Shown piece after piece: positions 1 to 12,683 of a DNA stretch of 64,000 nt. The position numbers and the translations under genes are program-made. This DNA comes from Zygnema cylindricum. Lineage: Eukaryota > Streptophyta > Zygnematophyceae > Zygnematales > Zygnemataceae. How positions within the stretch are numbered: the first letter of the stretch is position 1; the number at the start of each line of letters is the position of its first letter. The stretch lies in contig JBBHKE010003094.1 in assembly GCA_037447655.1 (NCBI GenBank), positions 1 through 64,000 of the forward strand. Direction: 5' to 3'. The notes beneath the pieces were generated by a model. It was not told the DNA's origin. It did no database searches and saw only the letters and a list, made by a program, of their open reading frames with translations.

Positions 1-248
1 ATTCAGCTTCAGTAGATGAGAGAGCAATGGTTGGTTATTTCCGGGAAGACCATGAGACAAGACCACCACCAAGGGAGAAACAAACCCCGGAAATAAAACA
101 GCGTTCATCAGTTTGATTCCCCCAGCCCGCATCACAGAATCCAACAAGAAAGGAATCGAGAAGAGAAAGAAAAAGAGAGGAGGAAGAAGGTGGAGAAAAA
201 GGAGGGAAAGAGAAGGTGAGGCGAAGATGTTTGGTGCTTTGGAGGTAT
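1..248. other. No gene recognised; purine-rich tract
   Basis: No supported gene is seen here. Positions about 145-225 are almost pure A/G on the plus strand, a low-complexity tract at the downstream edge of the copia fragment that follows. Confidence 0.5.
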
Positions 249-1172
249 CTAAGGACACGTTTTGCCGCATTTAGATGAGTGGGAGCCGCACACTAAGAGA
301 ATTGTGATAAGATGCAAGATGCACACAGCAATGCAAATGTCCGGACGCGACCCCAACATGGCATACATCAACTTTCCTACAATAGACCGGTAGAGGGACC
401 CTACGTCTCCTTGGGCATCCCCATCGGAGACTTCTTTTCTAAGTGTGGTATTTGGATCAAGAAATGTAGAGATAGAATTACAATCGGACATGCCAAAAGT
501 ATCTAAAAGGTTGACAATATAATGTTCTTGGCTCATCTGTAATAGACGTTTAGATCTATTTCTTGTAAAACTAATACCTAAACATTAATCAAGGTCACCC
601 AAATTAGTCATTGGCCAATGGGACGCTAGCATGACTTTGACCTTCTTAATTTCCGTTTTACTAGGACCAGCAAGAATCATCAACGCAAATGATAATGATT
701 ACTAAACTGTCACCTGTACCTTTAATATAAATAATTTCTTTATTTAATAAAGCAGAGACAATAGTTTTGTGCCACACACGTGGCGCCTGTTTAATACCAT
801 AAATTAATTTATTCAAGCGACATAAATTGATTTATTCAAGCGACAGACCAAAGATTCTTGTCCAGCTACAGCGTATCCAAGATCATGTTCCATGTAAATA
901 TCTTCTTCAAGATTCCCGTGCAAAAAAGCAGTTTTGACGTCTAGTTGCTGAAGCTCCCAATCGTGAATCGCCGCCAAAGACAAAATCGTACGAATAGATT
1001 CAAATTTTGCAACAGGTGCAAAAGTCTCGTTGTAATCAATTCCTACGCCTTTTCGTCTACCATCAAACTTCTTCGCATGGCCCGCAAGGGGGAATGCCTC
1101 TCCTATGATTTTTTTGTTTTTCTCCTTTTCTATAGCATCATTCACCAAATCTCTTCCCCTCATACTCCCCAA
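249..1172 (-). pseudogene. Ty1/copia reverse transcriptase remnant
   Basis: This is decayed Ty1/copia reverse transcriptase read on the minus strand. The part at 1172-813 carries the start of the domain, with the family hallmarks YNETFAPVAK, a DWELQQLDVKTAFLHG stretch that holds the first catalytic Asp, and a CRLNKSIY block matching the usual LKKALYG. The part at 536-249 carries the end of the domain, with YRSIVGKLMYAMLGSRPDI matching the usual GSLMYLTATRPDI. The catalytic YVDD region that should lie between them (813-536) is not readable. Stops and frame changes separate the two blocks, so the copy is dead. No LTR was recognised. The assignment to copia is firm; the element's boundaries are not. 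Confidence 0.85.
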
Positions 1173-1494
1173 CGAAATAGGGTTGGGTTTTTTTAGGGTA
1201 CAACTACGTTCTTCTTGATGTGGCCTTCTTTATACTTCTTTTCTCTTCCCTTTTCTTGGCTTTTGAGGTTGATGCGCCCATGTTTGAGTATACGTTCGTA
1301 ATATTTCTCCCATCGTCACTCTTTTTGTAGACCCCTTATAAAGCATGGTTTGACCAACAACCCAAAGTCTCGTTGATGTGTGCTATGCTAGGCCGTAGGG
1401 TTGAGTATTGTATTGTCGTGTGTCTTTTGTCTTAATTTTTCCATTGTGCCTCTCTCACCCATCGTCAAGCCTCAAAAAAAGTGTTTCGTTACCT

Positions 1495-1755
1495 TCAAGG
1501 CACTAAGCATCTTCGACTTACTTTTTCTCTTCCTCCTCCTTCCCACGTCTTCCTCCTTAGTTTCCACCTCTCCTCCTTGGACTCCTCCCTGGTTTTTGCG
1601 ATGCGGATTGTGGTAATCAAACCATTGTCGATATATTTTGTTCTTTTCTGATGAAGAGGGTTGGGCATTAAAGGAAGAGCACCCCGATAGTCAGTATATA
1701 CTGTGGTGGAAGTGGTTGGGGGAATTGACGATCGAACAAAAAAGCTTGAATCCAA
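1495..1755 (-). pseudogene. Ty1/copia RNase H remnant
   Basis: A minus-strand frame contains TVYTDYRGALPLMPNPLHQK followed by RTKYID. This is the copia RNase H block usually read as DNQGAIxLAxNPVxHxRTKHID. In an intact element RNase H lies 3' of reverse transcriptase. Here it lies 5' of the neighbouring RT remnant on the same strand, so it must belong to another insertion or to a rearranged copy. The reading beyond the motif, towards 1495, is arginine- and lysine-rich and not recognisable. Confidence 0.65.
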
Positions 1756-2099
1756 ACTGCCTCAACCATCCTTCATCAATATTGACTTGTGTTTTGTACG
1801 AGACACGTGGGGTTTGCTTCACACCATAAACAAACTTCAACAAACATTGCATTGAATCCTTTTCCGTACAACCCTCATCTTTATTAGTACCCTACTCCTA
1901 ACTTTACATGTTTATCGGCATTACTAAAGGCGCTACTTCCAAATCAAGGACTTGCGATGTGCAACACTTTTGCTTTACAGGAATCACATATATACCTCCT
2001 CTCTAGGCCGCACATGTTTCAATTCCACCTTTGGACTATAGGTACGTCTTCATTGCAACAAGCATTGATTCTGATTGGCTAGTTAATGTTATCGCTTTT

Positions 2100-3500
2100 T
2101 AAGGCACATCTTGCCAACTTGAAAGTATGACTAATCTCGTACCTTTTTTTGTCCTTTTGTGCATTATGCTTGCAAATAATATGATTCCAACATCAAATCT
2201 TGTTGGGCAGGGGGTTGTTAATTCACATGCCCCTTATTCTCCTCCCACTATCTTACACAAGGTGACCAAAACTCCAAATATTTCTTTTTCTATCAATAAA
2301 ATAATAAGTGATGGCAGTTTTGGTGTCATTATTGAAATTGATGTTCGATTTATTTCTTCAATTCTTGCCTTTATTAGTGGTGGCACAAAATGTTGTAGTC
2401 TCTTTATGCAACAATTTTTTTTAGAGGCATTGCTCATGCTTATTTAGCAACTTCCTCTAACTCCTCTTGTTTTAATAATTGGCCCTTGAGAGATGACCAT
2501 TAAAATAGCGCTAGTTTAGCCTGCCAAGGAATAGACAAATTTAATGAAACAAAACTTGGTTGTTGTAATGTTTGTAATATTGAAAAATTTCTTGCATTTT
2601 TTTCTCTCCAAGTCCATCTCGTTCTAAAGCTCCCTTTCATTTTATTCGTAGGATGTGTGCGGACCCATGCAGGTGCCATGACTGGTGCATTATGTTTTAT
2701 CACGTCCAATGATGATCACTCTCAATCTACAGACATTTCTCTTATAAAACATAAGTCGGAAACTCTCACTCATTTTCAAGACTTCAAGCCCTTTTCAAAA
2801 ATCGATTTTCCACTCACATTAAAACATTAAGGCCAAAAAAATGGTAGGGAATTTATGTCTAACGCTGCTATTAAATTCTTACTATTATGCAACATCATTC
2901 GTCAGACTACTCCAATAGTCCCAAACAAATTGGTCACGCCGAACGGCTTAACCGCACACTTCTGACATGTCTCGATCCATAATCCGTATTGCCTCTTTAC
3001 CTTTTTCTTTTCAGGCCAAGGCTTTACTGACATCCTTTTACGTGCAAAATTTATCTCCCGAATCCGCTCGTATTGACAATAATTTTTGAGGCGTGGCATG
3101 GATACAAGTTGGATGCCTCCCATTTTTGCATTTTCGGAAGTGAAACGTATCACAAAAATTTCGTCTATACTGATGGGAAATAGGGAGCAATCGCCATTCA
3201 AAGCGTCCTTATGGTTAATTCCCTTAGTTTCAAGGGGTACCAAATTTGGTACCTTACGTCACGTAGCATCATTACCACGCGTGATATTCAAAAATCATTC
3301 CTGATTTGCCCCTTACGCTCTAATTCTAACATTTCCTTCCCCGAATCCTCTAATGTCTCACCCAAACAAACCTACATCCTTTGACCCCTTAGGAGCTATT
3401 GTTGTCGACACAAAATTCGAATCTATTTGTGCAATTCTATCCCTTGCTGAAATCCATGATTGGGAATTGCAGCAACTTGACACTAAAACAACCTTTTCAA
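2100..3500 (+). pseudogene. Ty1/copia integrase to RT remnant
   Basis: Collinear copia pol pieces are spread over all three plus frames. A Cys-x2-Cys stretch near 2560-2580 resembles the end of the gag-pre-integrase zinc finger. At 2660-2790 a frame resembles the integrase start, ending in SLIKHKSETL. At 2929-2985 GHAERLNRTLL is a classic integrase motif, and the next frame gives SIIRIASLPFSFQAKALLTS. At 3215-3300 FKGYQIWYLTSRSIITTRD matches the conserved region between integrase and RT. At 3418-3496 FESICAILSLAEIHDWELQQ marks the start of RT. Several frameshifts and stops make it non-functional. The region 2127-2450 may be gag or protease, but I see no firm motif there. Confidence 0.8.
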
Positions 3501-3689
3501 CTTGATTAGTGTTAGTGTCAATTCATTTCGGGGGTGTGTTTTCTCTTTGCGGAGGTCTCTTTTCATGGTCTTCCCGAAATCGAGCTTTGCTTGCCCTCTC
3601 CTCCACTTAGGAAGAGTATATGGGGGGCACCTTCGCCACTAAAAAGTTATGTTGTCTCCTTGCCTAACTCCATAGTTGTTCAATTTGTA

Positions 3690-4180
3690 CGAATTTGGAC
3701 TTTTTTACGATTTTTACGTAGCATTCGTCAATTTTATACTTTTCGTAAATTTCGTATAGTTTTCGTTGTACGGAAACATGTACGAAAATGTACGGGTAGT
3801 GTCCCTATAAACAAACCCTAGATAATCCTTAACAATCCTAAAAGTATGGAAAATATACGGAAAAGTATGAGATTATATGGAAAGTGTACCCTAAAAACCC
3901 TAAAAGTTTGGAAAATGTAAGGCAGTTGTACTGAAATATGCGGAAATGTACAAGAATGTACCCTAACAACCCTAGAAACCCCCCTTAAATAACCTTAAAA
4001 AGTACGGAAATATACGGACACTGTACGTCATAAATGTACAGAAATTGTAGGGCAATTGTACTGAAATGTATGGGAATGTACCCTAACAACCCTAAAATCC
4101 CCCTAACATAACCCCAAAAGTACGGAAATATACGGAAACTGTACGTCGTAAATGTACGAAAAATGTACGAGTACAAAGTC
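3690..4180 (+). repeat. Degenerate tandem repeat, about 120 bp period
   Basis: Blocks built of GTACGGAAA, GTACCCTAACAACCCT and GTACGTCxTAAATGTAC recur. The GTACCCTAACAACCCT block occurs at 3958 and again at 4078, and GTACGTC occurs at about 4026 and 4141. An earlier, more diverged copy starts near 3886. The CCCTAA words look telomere-like but are not arranged as telomeric heptamers. Confidence 0.7.
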
Positions 4181-5094
4181 GGGTACGCATTTTATTAACA
4201 CTTCATTATTGTTCGATGCGCATTGTACGTAGTGTTCGTGAGTTTGATGCGTGCGTAATATGCGAATTGAACAACTATGCCTAACTCTCTTTTCCCCAAT
4301 CTTCTCCCACTTCCATTTTTTGTGACACCTAAGGTGTCTTAGCTCTCATAAAGAAATCCCATTTATCACACACGAAACAAACACATTGACATTCAATATC
4401 CCTTCTCTCATGAAAAACTCGTCAATGGCACCTTCATTTTCTCTCATTGGGCCACAACCGACCATCTTGCCGATTTTTTACTTTTATTTATTTATTTATT
4501 ATTTTACTTTACCAAACCTCTCTCTTGCCCAATATTTCAAACACATTTTTTCAACTTCCCCCTTTGTTGCGAGACATGCTTCAACCGAGGGGGGCTTATT
4601 GGTATCCTGTCGAACCTATGTCTAAATTCACCTTTATTTATTTTTAGTCCTCGACGCTAAGTCCTAAGTGTAGTATATTAGTTCAGGGATCTGTACTTTC
4701 TTGTTTCTTTTTCGATTGTACTTTTGGTAGAATGGGAGACTCCCCTCGGAACTTTAGGAATCTTAGACCACCGGATTCATGTCTAGTGTTGTTTATATAG
4801 ATTAATTTTACCTTGTACACTTTTAGTAGATTTAACTCTAAAACTGTGTAAGCAACTTCTCGATTAGATTTTTTTTTCCCCTATTAGGGACTTTGACTTC
4901 TTGTAAGATAATGATCATACTTCAGACAAAAACCTCTCTTTTGATTCCTTGTTTGTCTCATTGCCAGTAATGTCTTCTTTCATTCTTTCTATTTTGACCA
5001 ATTCTCTTTTTTTTTTTTTCCTTTTCTAGTCTTCCATGGCCTCACCATATTATGTATGCATATATAATATGTATTTATATGTAATATCTTCATA
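4181..5094. other. No gene recognised
   Basis: AT-rich sequence with only short unsupported open frames. No protein motif, RNA gene or repeat border is recognised. Confidence 0.5.
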
Positions 5095-5212
5095 CATATC
5101 TCTTGTCCCTCCCCATATATATACACATATATATATATACATATATACTATACACATATATATAGATATATATATATTATATATATATATATTACTATAT
5201 ATATATATATAT

Positions 5213-5247
<35 letters not shown>
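5095..5247. repeat. (AT)n microsatellite
   Basis: A nearly continuous TA dinucleotide run broken by a few C and G bases. Open frames across it on both strands are products of the repeat. Confidence 0.95.
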
Positions 5248-5249
<2 letters not shown>

Positions 5250-6143
5250 GGGTCACATGTTCATCAAAATCTAAATTGTATTTCAGTTTTCTTTAATTGA
5301 ATTTAAGTTTTATTTTCTATGACAATTTTATGAAATTATATATAGTTCCAAATAGATAACTTCTAACACAGGAAGGAAAGGAAAATGAACAAGAGGAGGT
5401 ATTGAGATTTCACCCTGAGGTATTGAGATTTCACCCTTTCTTTTTTTTCCTTTTTTTTTCCGTACAACTCTTTGAAACTTACATTTTCCCTTCTTTCTTT
5501 TAAGTAGGGAGAAAAATATAAATTTAACCCTAATACTCTGCATCATGCTAATTTCTTCCTGACACAAAAAAAAGGAAATTTATATCTATATATAATAAAG
5601 AGAAATAAAAAATCAAATACGTCAATATAGCAATATAACCTTCTTTTTTTTTGTTGAAAACGAAAGAACACTATTAAACAGCTCAACTAAAGCTTCTCCT
5701 TTCCGAACAAAGAAGCCATTAAAGATTCCCAAGTAAAACTAAAGCTTTCCTCCCCTTCCCTTTCCCGTCCCCAAAAAAAACCTCAAAATAACTAAAAAAA
5801 ACTAAAAATAACTATATTTCTCTATCGGTGGAAATCCTTTACAAAGAGATTCCTCTTTAAGAACTCTCCATGTGAAATATCACTAAAAGAAAGGACAAAA
5901 GAAAAGGTACCTCAGTGGGAGGAAAAATCTATATCTGAAAAAATCTGGAATGAAATTAAAATAAAAAAAGGGGACCTATCTTGACTATTTTGACCGAACT
6001 TCCCCTACTTGCACAATACATCCAGAATATATCTATACATGAATGATAAAAAAAACCCAAAAGAATAAAAGAAAAAAACCCAAATACTATAAATAAAATT
6101 ACATAAATATTGTGCCCTGTTTTACCTACCTGCCCTTTTTTAT
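5248..6143. other. No gene; AT-rich with one perfect 21 bp duplication
   Basis: Low-complexity A- and T-rich sequence downstream of the minus-strand gene that ends at 6144. A 21 bp word beginning GAGGTATTGAGATTTCACCC is duplicated perfectly in tandem at 5396-5416 and 5417-5437. No coding signal is seen. Confidence 0.55.
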
Positions 6144-8412
6144 TTATACCCAATTGGCGAATTTGATTTTTTTTTTCTCCGACCGGTTTCCGTACTCAGA
6201 AAAAATAAAATCAGTCGAAAAAACATCTTTAACGATATAATCTTTTGGTTTTCCATCCAAAAATCCTTTTCCGGTTTCTCCGTCGGCTTCGATTGGTCGA
6301 AGGAGAGAAATCGAAATTTTTGAAAATTTTCGAGCCTTCTCTTCTCGGTCAGCTCGAAAAGTTTGACCGAGAATTCCGTGAATATACGGAGTTTGCTGAA
6401 AACAATACATATAAAAAAATAATAAATAAAATAAAAAAAAAGGTTAAAGATTAAAAAATAAAAAGTGATTAATTCATTGAAATATTAAGAGAAAAAAAAA
6501 AAAGTTAGGCCGAGAATTTTTTCTTGTAAAGTTTACTTAAAATAATAATAATAATAATAATAATGATAAAGGTAAAATGAAGAAAAAAACAAAAAGATAA
6601 ATAAATCAACATGAAAAAAAAATTAATAAATTGAGGAAACAGAAGGAAGCGAGGCCAAAATTCCAGTAATTTGATAAAGTAGACAGAAAAAAACGTTAAA
6701 ATGTATAAAAAAAATGGTCGGACAAAATCGGGCAGATCCAGAGGAGGAAAAAAGTTGACCCCATAAGTCCATCGCGCAATGCAATCACGAGAAATAAATG
6801 CTCCCTCATAAATTTGGATAGGGATTAAGCGTCCGGATCGAGGATCATTCAAATTTTCTTCAGAAAGGTGAACGGATAAATTAAAAAATTATAATAATAA
6901 TAGTAGTAAACTCAACACACAGTTTTAAAACAGGGCAGCAAAATCAAAAGAGCGCAAATTTACAACATTGAACATTCCCAAAACCCACAAACATTGAGCA
7001 CATAAAAAAAAAACTAAATTAAAAACTCAAATAACACGAATCACCGCGAGGAAAACCCAAGAAAAAACGCTGAAAACCCACAAATTTAAAATTTACCCTC
7101 CCCTCGATTCGTCTCCTTCCCCGATCTCGCTACGAGACGAAACTTATGCTTCACTCCCTCCTTTGTCCACACGATTCCCAACTGACGGATCCATGTGCGA
7201 ATCAGTTTTCCATTATCTGTAACGGAACCACTCTCTTTTCTTTCGTCGTGATATCCCACCATTTTCATGTTAACTTGGAGGTTTCTGTCGGAAATAAGAG
7301 CAAAACTCTTATCAGGAATTCCGTTAAAATCGTATTTAGTTCCGTGGGCTCCGGTCAAATGGGGGTCATTATTGCATTCGGGAAGTTGACATTTTGCTCC
7401 CACAAAACTCGGGGCATATTCCCCCTTTGCACCCGAATAAATCGGTCAAGAAAATGGGCCGTAAATAAAACATAGTCCCTTGTTGCATCCACATCCGCTG
7501 TCACAAAATGACAAATAATTGTAAGGATGAAATAAAGTTATGAAACACAAGTAAATCTATTTATGAAACATAAGTAGCGTTTACGAAACACAAGTAATGT
7601 TTACGAACCGCAGTAAAATTTTATGAAACATAAGTTTAGTTTATGGAACAGACAAACTGAAACTGAAAGTTGATTGGAAACATACACCAAAAGAGAAAAT
7701 TGTTATCGGAAACATGAATCAGATTTTATGAAATAAACTTACCAAAACACAAAGAAGAAACTAAAAAATAAATAATTCAACAGATGTTTTTTTAACATCT
7801 TGTAATTTCAATGCATTAATCGAACAGAAGCTCAAAATCTAGGATGTAATTCCTCCTCTGGAATCGATGAATATTCAAAAAAAGGGTTTTTTTTCTTTTT
7901 TTTGTTTGTGCATTCGTCTTTTAAATGGGTTTTCTTTTTCCGTTCTTTTCCTTTTTATGTTCTTTTTTTATTTTTTATTTATGTTTAGTGTTTCATGCTT
8001 CATGTTTTATGTTTTATGTAACTCACACTTTTAGATACTGGTAATATTTGCATTAGGAGTCGAATTTGCAAAGATAACAACAAGTAGAAGGTCCACCTTC
8101 AACATCCAAAACATAAACATCGTTATATTTCGATCCCGATACCTTTCCTGCTTTCGAATACGAGCTCGGAAGCAAACCGGCTTTATACGAAGATTCTTGA
8201 TACCCATATTCCCCTTTTAAAAGAGGAATTTTAACATATGAAAGAATTCCTCCATTAGCGCAGCTTCCTGTATTACAACTTGTATTAAAATCTAATTCTG
8301 GTACTTTTGTCATGGGGCCTTTTATTGCCTCCTCTTCCCATGCAAAAACTATCGTAAAACTAACAAAAAGTGCAATTAAATTAGCTACGATGTACCTTTT
8401 TCGAGAAACCAT
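6144..8412 (-). CDS. Secreted root-cap/LEA-like protein with vWD-like fold (multi-exon)
   Basis: This minus-strand gene is split by introns. Exon 1 starts at the ATG at 8412-8410 in good context (GCCATGG). It encodes MVSRKRYIVANLIALFVSFT and then IVFA, a signal peptide, followed by a cysteine-containing mature part down to about 8060. Exon 2 (about 7440-7097, donor GTAAAT at 7096) has NDPHLTGAHGTKYDFNG and SFALISDRNLQVNMKMVGY, matching the root-cap family signature (GDPxFxGxDGxxFxFxG, then VSDxxLxIN). A third exon (about 6852-6740) has RDCIARWTYGVNFF. The last exon starts after TGTTTTCAG with TPYIHGILGQTFRAD, the family's VxGVLGQTY block. It ends at TAA 6146-6144, just before AATAAA-like sequence. 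Family and signal peptide are well supported. The exon 1 donor and exon 3 limits are uncertain. The product is probably an extracellular or cell-wall protein. Confidence 0.72.
7535..7665. repeat. Degenerate tandem repeat in an intron
   Basis: Five or six loose copies of TTTATGAAACATAAGTA or TTTACGAAACACAAGTA follow one another every 25-30 bases. They lie in the intron between the first two exons of the root-cap-like gene. Confidence 0.6.
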
Positions 8413-8661
8413 GGCTATTTCTTTTCTTTCTTCTTTACTAAAAATGTAAGGAAAACAAATGTTCAAACATGTAGTTCTTGCTTTGGTTTTAAATGATTTC
8501 GACTTTCAAGTGGATCTCAAAATTTAACAAACGACGTGATTTTTACATTTTTTGTTTGTATCATTAGTATTAAATTTGGATTTTCTTTGTCGGCCCTTCT
8601 TACTGCACCTGAACAGCTGACAATTCTGATACGCGGGGTCGGCCATTACGAGCAACAGAGA

Positions 8662-8807
8662 TAAATCTCAGCGCCACAAACTTCCAACTCCGGAGCAGAA
8701 TACACAAGGCTCAGATAGGACAAGTGACCAAGCTAAATCTGAGCGCCACAGATTTTCCGACTCCGGAGCAGAATAACACAAGGCTCGGATAGAATAAGTC
8801 ACCAGGC
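8662..8807. repeat. Tandem duplication, 72 bp unit
   Basis: Two adjacent copies start at 8662 and 8734. Both contain GCGCCACA, then ACTCCGGAGCAGAATA, then ACACAAGGCTC. They differ by about ten substitutions or indels. They lie upstream of the minus-strand root-cap-like gene. Confidence 0.8.
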
Positions 8808-10003
8808 AGTTTGATCAGAATTTAGAGTGGGTTGAGATAGGAAAAACACAGAAGCTTCAGACAGATTTGTTACTTCCCATTATAAAGAGGTAGGAGTACA
8901 AGTTGAGTGTAAAACAAAGTGGACAAATTGTCCCTATCAATGAAGCTGGATGCTATTCTGTCTTCTTCTCTCTGTGAATGATAAATGTCTTTTTCTAAGC
9001 ACATGACTAAATAGTCTAAAGCTAACATACTCACTAAGTGGCGGTCCAATCATAATCTGCCACGTGTCAAATGTCCACCGCACAATAAGACGTGGGGGAC
9101 AGCTGCATGTTCTGACAAAAAAACTGCAAAAACTGCAAACTGAAAAACTGACAAAATCCCGCTACAATTCCTCTCCCGAAAATATCACCTATGCTAAGCA
9201 AACCGATTCACGTATAAGACACAAACGATACGAAGCAAATCGGTGTATTGGAGAATCACCCGGAATCGCACCAAAAACCAACAAATTCCACGAGATTTGG
9301 ACACCTGTCAAAATTTATGCCCTTCAAATCCTAGCATGGCGGGTTGGGGATAAAACGCTAGTCGACAAAATCCCGACAAGGTTCGTCGACAAAGTTCACC
9401 GGCGAAATCAAGGCGCGGGATTGGTCGACAAAAAATTATTTGCCGTTTTCAGCAGTCGATATTTGGGCAAAAACACAAAACCCGTGAATTTGGCGTACCG
9501 AAAATAAATGTCGACAATTCTGGTTCACTTTTAAGCCACATGGATTGTTTTGTATTTTTTTCAATTGTCCACGTGACAAGTGAAATCTCAGATTGTTTGT
9601 TTATCTCCGTCCAAAGGAGGAACTTGAGCAAGAAAACGGAAACGCCTAGTGGCAAACCTTTTGTAAAGTCGGGAATATGTTTTTAGTACGTACGGAAAAT
9701 CAGAAGCCAGAAGAGAATACCAAAAATATCAAATAACGGTATTGGATGATGTCGTTTTCTCTAACAGGATATACAGTTAGCGTTGTTTGATGAAACGAAA
9801 TGGTTGGTCGATTCATGCATGGAAACTGGGAAAGTTTATGAAAGGACTGATAGGGTTATGTTTTAAGCTTGTCGTATTCAACAATAATAACGGAGAAGAA
9901 AAATCATCCCTCCATTCTAGCACTTTTCGCGCTACCCGGCGCACATAGACGATATTCTTACTTTAGTTTGGACGTTGTCTAGGGTATTTTGTAGTGTTTC
10001 AAT
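8808..10003. other. No gene supported
   Basis: An open frame at 9064-9507 (plus) is rich in Lys and Arg but has no recognisable domain or splice or codon support, so I do not call it. No RNA gene is seen. Confidence 0.4.
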
Positions 10004-10186
10004 AGTTTAGTTTTGTTGTACTTGCTTTACTTCTTTTCTTTTAGGCTTTTAAAGCAATTTTGTTGTGTTTTTAGTCCTTTAGGATTTTGGTCTTTTACCT
10101 TTGTTGGTCATCAATTCTTTTTAGTGACAATCATGTTTTGTGCTTTGATGGTATCACCATCCCTTTTTTGGAAATAAAATCTATTA
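10004..10186 (+). mobile_element. Non-LTR retrotransposon 3' tail, 5' truncated
   Basis: This T-rich segment ends in CTTTGATGGTATCACCATCC and GGAAATAAAAT. It is close to 90 percent identical by eye to 33422-33600. Its end resembles the 3' end of the decayed non-LTR element near 60075-60115 (ACTTTGATGG, then a short T-rich stretch, then AATAAAG). I infer a 5'-truncated LINE copy on the plus strand. No target-site duplication was identified. Confidence 0.55.
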
Positions 10187-12683
10187 ACTTTTCAGCAAAT
10201 TACTAGTACATTAGGTCACCTAAACTATTTTCCTGTAAAGTATACTTTGTCACGTTTTAGAACAATAATGTGTGAAAAAAAATCATCTTATTGTATCTAA
10301 TACTTATTTTTTTTGTGAAATTTCAAATTTGTTGTCCTCGGATCTTGCGATGTGTAGTAATACACATCAAAGACTATTTCGGGATACTCAATGTGGGGTA
10401 CAAATTTTTCCCTCGAAGAAAAACTAGTGGTTTTTGTATCGAGAACAATATTTAATAAACGACCGCGGTAAAACTTAGTTCAAATATTCTTTAGTCCAAT
10501 AAATTTAAGTTTGAGCTGTTCGACTTTGTTTTTAAACTAATTCGTCAATTTTTATCTTTTAGTTTTATCATAACCAGGATGAAATAAAATGGGGCGCATC
10601 CCTCGATACCCGTTTGCGATCCCAAATACATCCATGTCTGCTCAGACATAAGGTGTGTGCCCATTTACTAAAGTGAGGGTTTTTTTCTTTTGTTTTCCTC
10701 CAAATTTCAATAATGCATCGAGAAAATCTTTTGTCGTACAAAAAATTGTGGAAACCCTAAAGTACAATTTACATCATCTTTAAACGTAGGGCTCTCCTCC
10801 ATCAAGCGTCTCCAGTAATCGTACGAAAAACGTTAACTTGCAGTAAAATTTTAATCACTTTTCGGTCACGTTATGCTAGCAAGGCACCTATCGCCTACGT
10901 GCTTTATTTTGAATGGAACCAAGTAGTTTTTTGTCCAGACTACAAGACTATTAGAAGATTCTAATTGCACAAAATCTTAGGTATCGTATCTTTACGAACA
11001 CAAAAGATTTGTAAAAAAGTATTTATTCTTGAGATTTGCCTTTGCGTACTATGTCACTATTCAAACTGCGCCATCGTGTTTTAAACGCAAATTCCTGTCC
11101 GTCAAGGTTGATGGATGTCAAAAATAGCGTCAGAGGATTTCCACCGGCAAAGATTTTCGTCGGTTTCTGTGGATTTGAATTCACCCTCTACGAAGGCACA
11201 TGGCCTTTGCCATGTGTTAGGTTGCCATGGCTCATCCGCTGTGGATCATATGTTTTCTTTCTAGGTATACCAAGAGTACACATCCCGTGTGTGGCTAGTC
11301 TACTCCTTGAAAACATTGAAGGACATTAGCCGAAAAAAGGATAGAATGAGCGTTTGCTTGCGAAACACCAAATCGGACGGTCGACATTTTCGTCCAATAG
11401 TTTGAAGAATCTTACCAAATCTCGAGTAAATATGTTTAAAAAGAAAAAAGTGGTACGACCCTCTCCGATAATGAACTTTTTCTAATAAACAACCTAACTT
11501 TATGCATGATGGAGGTTAATCCTTAATCAGTTTGGCGTTTTATTTTTACCATTTGTCGCGTCATGCCAACTCATCTTCAAACTCAAATACAATTTGCCTC
11601 TAGAGCTTATTTTTTTTTAAGTACATCCTACCAACGAATATGAAAAAGTCTTCTTAGGTTTCACACGATTTTGAGCTTATTTTGGGACAGATCGAGTGAG
11701 AGATAAACCGCATGTTTGTTGAAAGTTCACATAAGACGCTCAAACAGTTTACTATTATCAAACGTCATTTTTTTCTTATGGTTCAAAAATCGTACAACTC
11801 ATTTTTATTGTGTAGTATAGCACGATTATACAATTTTTTGTATGTTATGTCAAAAAAAAATATAAAATGTATGAATACCATTCATTAAGATGCAAGTGTC
11901 CACTCAAGTGGGGGAAAGTTCGAAAAGTTTGTCAAAGATTCCATGATTTTGCAAATAAGACAAGTTGTGTGACGACGTTATCGATATTTTACGTGTCAAG
12001 GATACTTATGATCTGTAAGTACAACCAGTGCTGAATTTGTCAATTTCCGCCTTGTTCAAGTTCACATTGTTGAAATGTTGACAAGTTTAACAGGACTTAC
12101 CGGATATTTATTTCTAAAAAGTCGCACATATTCTACTTCGTTTGTAACTAGCCATAAAATACTACGACATATCGCAACAACATCGTGTAAAATAGAATAT
12201 CTTCCACGATATAATACCATAGAGTCACAAAGAGTATAAATAGTACCGATCCAAGTCGTCAAAAACTTAATATCGCAATACATTGTAAGAAATTCGATAT
12301 GGTGTACAACATTAGAGTACAGTACAGAAGTTATACGACAACTGCGAATATTTGAGGACCATACAACCGTGTACACAGTTTTAATGCCTTCCACGTGCTT
12401 AATGTTTATTGGTCAACATCCATTAGTTGATCAGGAGAAAACATGTTTGTTGCCCGGTCATATATTGCCCTAGGGAATGGTTATCTGTCATTTGTAATTA
12501 CAAACAAGAGGACCATTTTCCATCGGAATCGAGAGCCTTTCGTTTTAGTGTCATGTTTATTAATGGTAACGGAGAAGAAAACTTAAAAAATCTGTCTTTC
12601 CATCAGCATAATCGAACACAATTCAAAAACAGCCGCAAGAACATGCTTAGGTGTAATTACGGGCAATAGTAAATTTTTTAAAA
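10187..12683. other. No gene recognised
   Basis: AT-rich sequence with frequent GTAC-containing words and short unsupported frames on both strands. No domain or tRNA-like fold was recognised. Positions 10625-10760 weakly resemble the repeat at 38225-38320 and 55425-55520. Confidence 0.45.

Noticed and set aside
3820-4110. Interstitial telomeric repeat
   Set aside because: CCCTAA and CCCTAAA words are present but not in consecutive heptamers; the period is about 120 bp.
5036-5296. Tyr/Ile-rich peptides
   Set aside because: Translation of (AT)n.
9064-9507. 147-residue basic protein
   Set aside because: No domain, no homologous copy in the window and no splice or start context support.
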